Positions 23,710 to 31,207 of a DNA stretch of 31,220 nucleotides are shown piece after piece. Source of the DNA: an uncultured Lachnospiraceae bacterium (lineage in GTDB: Bacteria; Bacillota_A; Clostridia; Lachnospirales; Lachnospiraceae). Every line of letters begins with the position of its first letter. Within the stretch, counting starts at the first letter, position 1. The position numbers and the translations under genes were made by a program. The stretch lies in the NCBI GenBank assembly GCA_902801585.1, contig CADCIU010000033.1:1-31220 (forward strand), given 5' to 3'. A model generated the notes under the pieces. That model did not search any database. It had not been told where the DNA came from and saw only the letters and a program-made list of their open reading frames with translations.

Positions 23710-24117
23710 ATGAACAATGATTTACTGAGCGGGATAAGTGAAGACGCGGGCGCAGAGAATTACCGAATTATCCTGTGCGGCGCGAACGCTTACGAGAAGA
23801 AGTATTATTTCAACAACAAATTTGATAAGATCCCGGAGAACATCAAGGAGGAGCTCCACATCATCTGTGTGCTGTTCACGGAAGAAGTGGGCGGCGTTTT
23901 CACGATCGGTTTCACGCCTTTAGGCGATGTGGAAATGGACACGCAGAAAGATGAGGGAGACCTGCTCTATGATGAGATCGGAGCAGAGCTGCTGCAGAAA
24001 GAGATCCGCAGGAAAAAGGCGGAGATGTTTCGGGCACTCTCTATTTATTTTAAGGTGACCTTCCTGCATCAGGACGCCGCCATGCTTTTGGAGCAGGACG
24101 AAGAAGAAGAGGAGTGA
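23710..24117 (+). CDS. Small acidic protein, uncharacterised
   Basis: A 135-residue protein, probably cytosolic, with no membrane segment or signal. It contains NYRIILCGANAYEKKYYFNN (about 17-36), a hydrophobic VLFTEEVGGVFTIGF stretch (about 54-68), a Lys/Arg-rich helix (RRKKAEMFRALS), and ends in a run of acidic residues. I recall a conserved Lachnospiraceae family at this locus (possibly DUF6145), but I cannot verify the number. It has a clear AGGA site 7 bp before the ATG and is tightly packed with dusB (7-bp gap), so it is expressed with birA and dusB. The function is unknown. Confidence 0.8.
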   Translation: MNNDLLSGISEDAGAENYRIILCGANAYEKKYYFNNKFDKIPENIKEELHIICVLFTEEVGGVFTIGFTPLGDVEMDTQKDEGDLLYDEIGAELLQKEIRRKKAEMFRALSIYFKVTFLHQDAAMLLEQDEEEEE

Positions 24118-24124
24118 TACGGCA

Positions 24125-25114
24125 GTGACGACGAACCGATATGCTTCCCCGTTTCAGATCGGGAACGTGACTATTCCCAACAGAACGGTCTTTGCACCGA
24201 TGGCAGGCGTCTCTGACCTGCCCTTCAGGCTCTTGTGCCGTGAGCAGGGCGCGGGGCTTGTGTGTATGGAGATGATCAGCGCAAAAGCGATCACATTCAG
24301 AAGCCGCAGGACGGGAGAACTCTGGGAGACGACGCCTGAGGACAGACCGGTATCACTGCAGATCTTCGGCCATGAGCCGGAGGTGATGGCAGATGCGTGC
24401 AGGATCCTGGAGGATCAGTCTTTTGACATACTGGACATCAATATGGGATGTCCGGTCCCAAAAATTGTGAACAATCAGGAGGGATCCGCGCTGATGCGGG
24501 ATCCGGCACTGATCGAGAAGATCGTGCGCGCCTGCAGAGACAACACGACCAGACCGGTGACAGTGAAGATTCGGAAGGGATTCGACGCGGATCACGTCAA
24601 TGCGGTCGAATGCGCGATCGCGGCGCAGGAGGGCGGCGCTTGTGCAGTCGCCGTTCACGGCAGGACCAGAGAGCAGATGTACAGCGGCCTGGCAGACTGG
24701 TCAGTCATTGCCGATGTCAAAAGAGCGCTGAAGATTCCTGTGATCGGCAACGGGGACGTCGTGGATGGCCCTTCAGCCAAACGAATGATGGATGAGACCG
24801 GGTGTGATGCAGTGATGATCGCGCGGGCAGCACAGGGAAACCCCTGGGTCTTCAGAGAAGTCAACGCTTACCTTGAGAACGGCGTGATCCTTGAGAGACC
24901 GCCCAGAAGAGATATTGTGAGAATGATCCTGCGTCACGCGGACATGCTGTGCGACTGCAAAGGAGAGAAGGTCGGGATGCGGGAGATGCGCGGACATGTG
25001 CACAATTATCTCAGCGGATTTCCGGGGGCATCCAAAGTGAGAAAGAGCGTCAATTCAGTGACGACGAAAGCCCAGCTTCAGGCACTTCTCGCCAAAGAGT
25101 ATCCATATGCCTGA
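24125..25114 (+). CDS. dusB: tRNA-dihydrouridine synthase
   Basis: An FMN-dependent TIM-barrel enzyme that reduces specific uridines in the tRNA D-loop to dihydrouridine. The 329-residue protein shows APMAGVSDLPFR (about 24-35), the catalytic cysteine in DINMGCPVPKIV (Cys109), VKIRKGFD, VHGRTREQMYSG (about 177-188) and the FMN-phosphate sites GNGDV (about 208-212) and ARAAQGNPW. The GTG start at 24125 is used; the GAAGAGGAG site lies inside the end of the preceding gene. It belongs to the DusB type common in Firmicutes. It is another tRNA-modifying gene, but separate from the t6A operon. Confidence 0.94.
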   Translation: MTTNRYASPFQIGNVTIPNRTVFAPMAGVSDLPFRLLCREQGAGLVCMEMISAKAITFRSRRTGELWETTPEDRPVSLQIFGHEPEVMADACRILEDQSFDILDINMGCPVPKIVNNQEGSALMRDPALIEKIVRACRDNTTRPVTVKIRKGFDADHVNAVECAIAAQEGGACAVAVHGRTREQMYSGLADWSVIADVKRALKIPVIGNGDVVDGPSAKRMMDETGCDAVMIARAAQGNPWVFREVNAYLENGVILERPPRRDIVRMILRHADMLCDCKGEKVGMREMRGHVHNYLSGFPGASKVRKSVNSVTTKAQLQALLAKEYPYA

Positions 25115-25162
25115 TGCGGGGGAAATCTCAGCACAGATACAGGCTGTATTCGCCGAAACGGA

Positions 25163-25192
25163 TTGACAATGTTGTAAGGACTCTTGTATAAT
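25163..25192 (+). promoter_or_regulatory. Consensus promoter for greA (and lysS)
   Basis: Both hexamers are perfect: TTGACA (25163-25168) and TATAAT (25187-25192), with an 18-bp spacer. The transcript would have a leader of about 110 nt before greA. I see no T-box or other riboswitch in that leader. Confidence 0.85.
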
Positions 25193-25306
25193 TCAGTGTC
25201 AATGGACAATAGGATCTGACAACAGGATTACTGCGAAACATACGGTGAGCCTGATCATAGATTGTTCAAATCAAAATAAGAAAAAGATGTTGGGAGCAGC
25301 AAGAAC

Positions 25307-25792
25307 ATGGAAGAGAAAAAGAATATTCTGACCAGGGAAGGCCTCAAGAGATATGAGGATGAGCTTCACGAATTAAAAGTAGTAAGAAGAAAAGACGTCG
25401 CGCAGAAGATCAAGGAAGCGAGAGAACAGGGCGACCTTTCCGAGAATGCCGAGTACGATGCAGCCAAGGATGAGCAGAGGGATATCGAAGCCAGGATCGA
25501 AGAACTTGAGAAGATCCTCAAGAACGTCGAGGTTGTGGACGAGGAAGATGTCACTGCAGACAGGATCATGATCGGCAGCAGGGTCAGGATCTATGATGTG
25601 GAGTTTGAGGAAGAACTGTCCTATAAGATCGTCGGTTCTACGGAAGCAAACAGCATCAAGGGGAAGATTTCCAATGAGTCCCCGGTCGGCAAGGCTTTGA
25701 TGGGTGCACATGTGGGAGACACGGTGACCGTACATACACCTGCAGGAGAGAGCGCTTACAAGGTCCTGGAGATCACAGCGCCCAACAGATAA
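25307..25792 (+). CDS. greA: Transcription elongation factor GreA
   Basis: GreA rescues backtracked RNA polymerase by stimulating transcript cleavage through its secondary channel. The length of 161 residues is typical. The N-terminal coiled-coil hairpin (about 1-75) contains the tip acidic residues in GDLSENAEYDAAKDEQ (Asp43 and Glu46), which carry the catalytic metal. The C-terminal FKBP-like domain includes IVGSTEANSIKGKISNESPV (about 107-126). GGGAG lies upstream of the ATG. lysS follows after about 107 bp with an intervening hairpin; greA-lysS neighbours are common in Clostridia and suggest partial co-transcription. Confidence 0.95.
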   Translation: MEEKKNILTREGLKRYEDELHELKVVRRKDVAQKIKEAREQGDLSENAEYDAAKDEQRDIEARIEELEKILKNVEVVDEEDVTADRIMIGSRVRIYDVEFEEELSYKIVGSTEANSIKGKISNESPVGKALMGAHVGDTVTVHTPAGESAYKVLEITAPNR

Positions 25793-25802
25793 TGATATGT
25801 TG

Positions 25803-25827
25803 ACGGCGCCACGGAACATGGCGCCGT
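25803..25827 (+). terminator. Hairpin between greA and lysS, weak terminator or processing site
   Basis: ACGGCGCCA (25803-25811) pairs perfectly with TGGCGCCGT (25819-25827) over a 7-nt loop, but only ATTCT follows rather than a T run. It may attenuate, stabilise or separate the greA and lysS messages. Confidence 0.45.
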
Positions 25828-25899
25828 ATTCTATGATGGGGTTCGAAGAAACAGCCGGATCCGGGAAAAGTATATAAGAAACATAAATGGAGGAAGAAA

Positions 25900-27402
25900 G
25901 TGGCACAGAATAACCAGCAGAAAGGACAGCAGAAGGTACAGGACATTTCTCAGCTCGAGAAGGTCAGAAGAGAGAAACTCGCAGAGCTGCAGGCGGCGGG
26001 AAAGGATCCCTTCCAGATCGTCAAATACGATCAGACTTACCACAGCGCGCAGATCAAACGCGATTTTGACGAACTCGAAAATGAGACTGTCTCCATCGCG
26101 GGCCGCATGATGTTCAAGCGCGTAATGGGCAAGGCCTCATTCTGCAACGTGCAGGACAAGGAAGGCCGCATTCAGGTCTACGTGGCAAGAGATGATCTGG
26201 GCGAGGAGGCCTACAAGGAATTCAAGCGCATGGATATCGGCGACATCATCGGCGTCAAGGGATTCGTCTTCAAGACCAAGACCGGCGAGATTTCCGTCCA
26301 TGCCAAGGAGCTGACGCTGCTCGCCAAGTCCCTTTCTCCTCTGCCGGAGAAGTTCCACGGTCTGCAGGATGTAGACATGAGATATCGTCAGAGATATGTG
26401 GATCTGATCATGAACGAGGAGTCCAGAGATACCTTTATCAAGAGATCCAAGATCATCAGCGAGATCCGCAAGTTCCTGGACGGCCGCGGATTTATGGAAG
26501 TCGAGACCCCCATGCTGGTCTCCAACGCCGGCGGCGCAGCAGCACGTCCCTTCGAGACCCACTTCAACGCGCTGGACGAGGACGTCAAGCTTCGCATTTC
26601 CCTGGAGCTCTACCTCAAGAGACTTATCATCGGCGGACTCGAGAGAGTCTACGAGATCGGCCGCGTGTTCAGAAATGAAGGCGTAGATACAAAGCACAAC
26701 CCTGAGTTTACCCTTATGGAGCTGTATCAGGCATACACAGACTACTACGGCATGATGGAACTGACAGAGAGCATGTTCCGCTATCTCGCCGAGAAGGTCT
26801 GCGGTACGACCACGATCGTCTACGGCGACAAGGAGATCGACCTCGGAAAGCCTTTCAGGAAGCTCACCATGGTCGACGCGATCAAGGAAGAGACAGGTAT
26901 TGACTTCGACCAAGTTGCTACTACTGAGGAAGCCAAGAAGCTGGCGGATGAGAAGGGCATTGAGTACGAGGACCGCCACGTTAAGGGCGATATCGTGAAC
27001 CTCTTCTTCGACGAGTTCTGCGAGGACAAGATGATCCAGCCTACCTTCATCATGGACCATCCGATCGAGATCAGTCCTCTGACCAAGAAAAAACCCACGG
27101 ATCCCACCAAGGTAGAGAGATTTGAGCTCTACATCAACGGCTGGGAGATGTGCAACGCCTATTCCGAGCTCAACGATCCCATCGATCAGAGAGAGAGATT
27201 CGCGGCGCAGGATGCATTGGCAGAGGCCGGCGACGACGAGGCACAGCACACAGACGAAGATTTTCTGCACGCTATGGAGATCGGTATGCCTCCTACGGGC
27301 GGCATCGGATACGGCATCGACAGACTGACCATGCTGCTGACCAACAGCGCGGCGATCAGGGATGTGCTGCTGTTCCCGACAATGAAGACTGTGAAGGATT
27401 GA
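25900..27402 (+). CDS. lysS: Lysyl-tRNA synthetase (class II)
   Basis: It charges tRNA-Lys. The 500-residue protein starts at GTG 25900 with GGAGG 6 bp upstream. The N-terminal OB-fold anticodon-binding domain covers about 55-165 (SIAGRMMFKRVMGKASFCNV). The class II catalytic core has motif 2 in FRNEGVDTKHNPEFTLMEL (about 261-279) and motif 3 in GIGYGIDRLTMLL (about 467-479). The C-terminus ends shortly after motif 3 (DVLLFPTMK), as is normal for bacterial LysRS. It is the last clearly chromosomal gene; the following sequence is AT-rich and bears mobile-element remnants. Confidence 0.96.
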   Translation: MAQNNQQKGQQKVQDISQLEKVRREKLAELQAAGKDPFQIVKYDQTYHSAQIKRDFDELENETVSIAGRMMFKRVMGKASFCNVQDKEGRIQVYVARDDLGEEAYKEFKRMDIGDIIGVKGFVFKTKTGEISVHAKELTLLAKSLSPLPEKFHGLQDVDMRYRQRYVDLIMNEESRDTFIKRSKIISEIRKFLDGRGFMEVETPMLVSNAGGAAARPFETHFNALDEDVKLRISLELYLKRLIIGGLERVYEIGRVFRNEGVDTKHNPEFTLMELYQAYTDYYGMMELTESMFRYLAEKVCGTTTIVYGDKEIDLGKPFRKLTMVDAIKEETGIDFDQVATTEEAKKLADEKGIEYEDRHVKGDIVNLFFDEFCEDKMIQPTFIMDHPIEISPLTKKKPTDPTKVERFELYINGWEMCNAYSELNDPIDQRERFAAQDALAEAGDDEAQHTDEDFLHAMEIGMPPTGGIGYGIDRLTMLLTNSAAIRDVLLFPTMKTVKD

Positions 27403-27571
27403 TTACAAGATATAGTGTATTTAAATGGTGACTAACCACTATATAATGTGGCTGCTGAACGACTAAGCTCGGCCGGTACATATTTAGTACATAAAAATTT
27501 GCCCTCATATTGGTACATATGGGCTGATACGGATAGAAATCGCATAACGATTGTAGAAGAACACAATCCGC

Positions 27572-27620
27572 AGAGAGATATTTTCCAAAACATATTTGGA
27601 AGATATCTCTCTTTCTTTTT
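27572..27620 (+). terminator. Strong intrinsic terminator downstream of lysS
   Basis: An 18-bp stem, left arm 27572-27589 and right arm 27595-27612 with one wobble and a 5-nt loop, is followed by TTCTTTTT. The stem has AGAGAGATAT at its base. It may terminate lysS or belong to the element. The preceding 27403-27571 holds no gene that I can support. Confidence 0.85.
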
Positions 27621-27673
27621 GCCTTTGTTATTGTCACCCGCAGCCAACAACAGATTTCAGGAAGGAGCAGCAA

Positions 27674-27760
27674 ATGGGCAAAGTAATATGTATAGCAAAT
27701 CAGAAAGGCGGTGTCGGTAAGACGACCACATACTGCGGGCAACTTCTCTTTCATAATTAA
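27674..27760 (+). pseudogene. parA remnant, truncated just after Walker A
   Basis: A 28-codon open frame with a good GGAAGGAG site. It begins GKVICIANQKGGVGKTTT, the exact start of ParA/Soj-type partition ATPases including the deviant Walker A motif, then departs from the family and stops nine codons later (YCGQLLFHN). The remaining 230 or so residues of a normal ParA are absent from the window. Such parA genes are usual in integrative and conjugative elements and plasmids. It is non-functional as an ATPase; a deletion joint lies near 27730. Confidence 0.85.
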
Positions 27761-27789
27761 GTATTGGGCTGCATGTTCTTCGATTGACC

Positions 27790-27830
27790 ACGCACATCGG
27801 CAAATTATCAATAAATTTGCCAATGTGCGT
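27790..27830. promoter_or_regulatory. Operator-like inverted repeat IR1 upstream of the toxin-antitoxin promoter
   Basis: Arms 27790-27806 and 27814-27830 are complementary at 16 of 17 positions around a 7-bp spacer. The right arm contains ATTTGCCAATGTGCGT, which recurs exactly in IR2. IR1 ends at the -35 element. Confidence 0.75.
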
Positions 27831-27858
27831 TGATGCATGCACGGAAATGGGCTATACT
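27830..27858 (+). promoter_or_regulatory. Promoter of the AbiE-like toxin-antitoxin operon
   Basis: TTGATG (27830-27835), a 17-bp spacer and TATACT (27853-27858) are squeezed between IR1 and IR2. Transcription would begin at or just inside IR2, so a protein bound to either repeat would block RNA polymerase. Confidence 0.75.
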
Positions 27859-27862
27859 AGAT

Positions 27863-27897
27863 ATTGGCAAATTAATAATATATTTGCCAATGTGCGT
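27863..27897. promoter_or_regulatory. Operator-like inverted repeat IR2 over the transcription start
   Basis: ATTGGCAAAT (27863-27872) and ATTTGCCAAT (27882-27891) are perfect inverted arms with a 9-bp spacer. The right arm continues into the 16-bp direct repeat shared with IR1 (27815-27830 and 27882-27897), 67 bp apart. Confidence 0.75.
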
Positions 27898-27921
27898 AAC
27901 TAATTCAAAGGAGAAGTTATC

Positions 27922-28659
27922 ATGAAGTGGTATGAAGAAGTGCTTGATCGCATAGATGATAAAAGATCATATTGCCATAAAGAGCTTATGGATAAACTGA
28001 GGACACTTAAGACAGGTTTGTCTGAGAGTACATATCACTGGGCAATCAGCAAATTGGTTCGCGATGGAGCATTAGCCAGATTGGGCTATGATTCTTATTC
28101 TTTATCTCCGGATTTCCCAAAAGATGAATATGTTCCGGATTATTCTGATATAGCAGAGGGATTGATCAGACTCATTTCTGAAAAATACCCCTATGTGAAA
28201 TTTACTGTTTTTGAAACGGTATTAATGAATGAGTTTTTAAACCACCTCATTGCGCAGAATACGATTTTTGTACAGGTTGAAAAGGAAAGCAGCATCTATG
28301 TTTTCCGTTTCCTTCAGGAATCTGGGCTTATAAATGTCATGTATAAGCCGAATAAAAAGGATTTCAATCTGTATTGGTCAAAGGGCTGTGTCATTGTAAC
28401 GGATATGATATCGGAAGCTCCGCTCCGAGCGGATAATCCTCATTCAATTATGTTGGAAAAAATGCTTGTTGACATGTCTGCTGATAAGCTGATTGCTTCT
28501 ACCTTCAGCAAAGCAGAGTTTCCTGACATTATGGAGCAGTCACAGAGCCGATATCGACTAGATAAAGCGAGGATGCTGCGATACGCTCGCAGGCGTAACC
28601 GACAGGACATACTACTGAAATATTTAGAAGGGAGTAAGGCAGAAGATGCTGCTTCGTGA
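27922..28659 (+). CDS. AbiEi-like winged-helix antitoxin
   Basis: A 245-residue protein that I identify by its position, architecture and partner. Residues of about 1-65 form a winged helix (HKELMDKLRTL, then SESTYHWAISKLVRDGALARLG), followed by an alpha/beta domain (about 75-200) and a basic C-terminal helix (RMLRYARRRNRQ). In AbiE systems the first gene encodes an antitoxin that binds inverted repeats in its own promoter, and here two such repeats flank the promoter. AAAGGAG lies 8 bp before the ATG. The gene overlaps the toxin gene by 14 bp, which ties their translation. The body differs from the classic AbiEi that I know and may belong to a separate family (perhaps DUF6577, from memory). 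No inactivating lesion is visible. Confidence 0.75.
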   Translation: MKWYEEVLDRIDDKRSYCHKELMDKLRTLKTGLSESTYHWAISKLVRDGALARLGYDSYSLSPDFPKDEYVPDYSDIAEGLIRLISEKYPYVKFTVFETVLMNEFLNHLIAQNTIFVQVEKESSIYVFRFLQESGLINVMYKPNKKDFNLYWSKGCVIVTDMISEAPLRADNPHSIMLEKMLVDMSADKLIASTFSKAEFPDIMEQSQSRYRLDKARMLRYARRRNRQDILLKYLEGSKAEDAAS

Positions 28660-29716
28660 AAACTATACAGCTGAACATATTTTGAGACTGAGGAATGAAA
28701 CCGGAGCGGATCCATCCATATTGGAAAGAACAATTTTTGCTTTTGGACTGCTCGAAGCAATCAGGAGTGTTGATATGCCCTTTATTTTCAAGGGAGGTAC
28801 GGCGCTTATGGTGTTGCTTGACGAGCCGAGACGACTAAGTACCGATATCGACATCATTGTTAACCATGATACGGATATAGACAGTTATATTGAGAAGGCA
28901 GGGAGAATTTTTCCTTTTATCAGCGTAGAAGAGCACAAGCGAAGAGGGGCTAATGATATAGAGAAACGTCATTTCCGATTTCATTTTCTCTCACCGAGAA
29001 CCGGCAAGGTAATCAACATACTGCTGGATGTTGTGTTTGAAGACAATCCATACCTGAAAGTGACGGAGTGTCCGATCAGGAGTCGTCTTCTTTTGAGCAG
29101 TGGTGAAGATCTTAAGGTAAACCTTCCGGACAAGAACTGCATCTTGGGAGATAAGCTTACAGCCTTTGCTCCACATACAACAGGAATACCCTTTGGTGAA
29201 GATAAAGAACTTGAAATAATAAAGCAATTGTTTGACTGCTGGACGTTGTTGCAGGAAATGGACAACTATAAGACGGTAGCAGAAGCGTATGATAAGGTTT
29301 CCCGTATTGAACTGGGATATCGCGGAATTGAAGTTGAACCTTCAGATTGTCTGAAGGATACTATAAACAGCTGCATCTGTATTATGGGAAGAGGCAGCAT
29401 TCGTCCCGAGGAGTATACAAATTTCGCTTCAGGAATAGGCGCAATCCAGGGGCACATTTTTGTTGGCAGAATAAACGGAGAGAATGCGGGTGTATACGCA
29501 AGTGAAGTAATGTACCTTGCAGCAAATCTACTGACAGGACAGACGGAGTATGAACGTATTTCTAATCCAGACGATTATAGAAATACGCAATTGAAATTAA
29601 AGGGAATAAAGAAAATTAGCAGTATCCGCAACACAAATCCGTTGGCGTATTCTTATATGATTAGATCTATTAAACTTCTGAACGAGAACGGACTATATAC
29701 AGAAGGCGTGTTGTGA
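28646..29716 (+). CDS. AbiEii/AbiGii-family nucleotidyltransferase toxin
   Basis: A 356-residue DNA polymerase beta-like nucleotidyltransferase. The motifs run in the family order: FKGGTALMVLL (Gly50-Gly51), the metal pair in LSTDIDIIV (Asp67 and Asp69), a third acidic residue in LLDVVFED (Asp128), and ILGDKLTAFAP (Lys170) followed by an acidic helix with Asp197. AbiEii toxins are the growth-inhibiting half of type IV toxin-antitoxin/phage abortive-infection systems, and relatives such as MenT add nucleotides to tRNA 3' ends. The start lies inside the antitoxin gene. All motifs are intact, so the toxin is probably active. A terminator follows. Target and phage range cannot be told from the sequence. 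Confidence 0.88.
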   Translation: MLLRENYTAEHILRLRNETGADPSILERTIFAFGLLEAIRSVDMPFIFKGGTALMVLLDEPRRLSTDIDIIVNHDTDIDSYIEKAGRIFPFISVEEHKRRGANDIEKRHFRFHFLSPRTGKVINILLDVVFEDNPYLKVTECPIRSRLLLSSGEDLKVNLPDKNCILGDKLTAFAPHTTGIPFGEDKELEIIKQLFDCWTLLQEMDNYKTVAEAYDKVSRIELGYRGIEVEPSDCLKDTINSCICIMGRGSIRPEEYTNFASGIGAIQGHIFVGRINGENAGVYASEVMYLAANLLTGQTEYERISNPDDYRNTQLKLKGIKKISSIRNTNPLAYSYMIRSIKLLNENGLYTEGVL

Positions 29717-29762
29717 TGCCACTGAGATAACGCATTAATAGCAGAATAATAACACACATAAG

Positions 29763-29792
29763 GCTCGTGTACTACTTTGTACACGGGCTTTT
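29763..29792 (+). terminator. Intrinsic terminator after the toxin gene
   Basis: GCTCGTGTAC (29763-29772) pairs with GTACACGGGC (29779-29788) over a 6-nt loop with one wobble, followed by TTTT. It closes the two-gene operon. Confidence 0.85.
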
Positions 29793-29833
29793 GCTATGCT
29801 ATGTCGAATTGAGGAATAATGGATTGCTTAATA

Positions 29834-29848
29834 ATTTTGACTCAAAAT
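29834..29848. repeat. Perfect 15-bp palindrome between toxin and integrase
   Basis: ATTTTGA-C-TCAAAAT is a perfect inverted repeat with a single central base. It lies in the 29717-30023 gap, which otherwise holds the terminator and a TATATATATATA tract (about 29923-29935), and no gene. It could be a protein-binding or recombination site of the element. Confidence 0.5.
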
Positions 29849-30023
29849 GGTCTCATATATCCCAGCCTGCCGCATTCGGTCACTTAAACACCCTAAAAAT
29901 ACATAAATTCCGAGAAAATCTTATATATATATAGTGGGAAGATCATGGCGCTGCACACCACACCATATTATGTGCAGCAGAGTATAGAGGGTTCATTAAA
30001 AGTTGCAGAAAGGCAGGAAGAAT

Positions 30024-31126
30024 ATGGGATGCAAAAGAGGGCGCAAACCGAAAACAGATAAGAATTACAGAAAAAGCCCCAAAGGACAATCTTTAAGAAA
30101 AGGAGAGAGTTACAGAGAAGACAAAGGATTATATTACTTTCAATATCGCGATTCGTTGAATAGAAAACGGGTTATTTATCGTAAAGACATAATGGCTTTA
30201 AGAAAAATAGAAGATGAGGTGAAGCAAGATCTTGCGGATAACATCCGGACATATGAAGCGGATCATATGACAATTAACGATGGGTTTGAGCGGTATATGT
30301 CAATTAAATATGAAATCAAACCCAGCACACGGGCAGGTTATATAGCTACGTATATCCGCTACGTAAGAGATACGATTGGGAGACGGCTGCTAAAGGATAT
30401 CAAGTATAGCGATATCAAAGAATTTTATTCGTACCTTCTTGAAGAGAGAAATTTGAGTATATCTACAGTAAATAGTGTACATACGTTACTGCATCCGGTT
30501 TTTAATATGGCGGTCCGGGATGATATCGTCCGGAAAAATCCCACAGACGATATAATGAAGGAATTATGCGGGAGCTGGACATACGAAAAAAAGGAAAGAG
30601 TTGTGCTGCCCAGAGAACAGGCAATTGCATTATTGGATTTTGTGGAAAGCCACCCGATATTCTATCACTGGCTTACTATTTTGACAGTGCTCATCGGTAC
30701 AGGAATGCGGATCTGTGAACTGTGCGGACTCCGGTGGGAAGATGTTGACTTTGATAAGCGTGAGATCAGCATCAATCACCATATTGTATATAAACGTTGG
30801 GCAGGCGATACGAAAACGCGTTACATGTTCTGACACCTAAAACAAAAAAAGGATGCAGGATCATCCCCATGCATGACGAGGTATATAATGCGTTGCAGGC
30901 TGTATATGCCTATCAATCAGTGACCGGGTTCTGCGCTGCGGAAGTTGAAGGCTGGTCGGGATTTGTCTTTAAGAATCGATACGGGGGCGCATATCATGAG
31001 GGGCCGATCAACAGAGCTATTCACAGGGTGGTGAATCATTATAATAGGGAGGAGCGGCGGAAAGCGGAAAAGGAAAAACGTGAGCCCATTCTGATTCCGG
31101 ATTTTTCAACTCATGACATGCGACAT
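30024..31126 (+). pseudogene. Tn916-type tyrosine integrase, frameshifted and missing its 3' end
   Basis: A site-specific recombinase of the Tn916 Int type. The ATG at 30024 has AGGA upstream. The N-terminal arm-binding domain (GESYREDKGLYYFQYRDSLN) and a SAM-like core-binding domain are followed by the catalytic domain with the first arginine in GTGMRICELCGLRW (about 232-245). At 30824 the frame is lost. One missing base, most simply a C before ATGTT, would turn the stop at 30831 into HVLTPKTKKG and join the downstream frame. That frame continues to the HxxR motif STHDMRH (about 31108-31126) and then leaves the family, ending at 31186 without the second His/Trp or the tyrosine nucleophile. 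It is therefore doubly inactive. Confidence 0.88.
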
Positions 31127-31143
31127 TATGTAGAGTGTTTGAT

Positions 31144-31207
31144 AATGGTGAGTCTTTCACAAAAAACCAGCATTCAAGCATCATAACATGAAAAAAGACT
31201 CACCATT
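31144..31207. repeat. 14-bp perfect inverted repeat at the right window edge
   Basis: AATGGTGAGTCTTT (31144-31157) and AAAGACTCACCATT (31194-31207) are exact inverted copies 36 bp apart, followed by a T-rich stretch. They start just after integrase homology ends, so they may be the end of an inserted element or a terminator of one. Confidence 0.8.

Noticed and set aside
25193..25306. Possible T-box or other riboswitch ahead of greA-lysS
   Set aside because: The leader lacks a T-box consensus (no TGGNACCGCG-like element) and has no clear terminator/antiterminator pair.
26137..27270. 377-residue antisense open frame under lysS
   Set aside because: lysS is certain by motifs along its whole length; the antisense product has no recognisable domain.
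27403..27660. A tRNA gene or duplicated attachment site next to lysS as the integration target
   Set aside because: No cloverleaf-forming sequence is visible, and I found no direct repeat shared with the integrase side.
27448..27720. 90-residue frame downstream of lysS, rich in aromatic residues
   Set aside because: It has no ribosome binding site before its GTG and runs through an 18-bp terminator hairpin and into the parA remnant in another frame.
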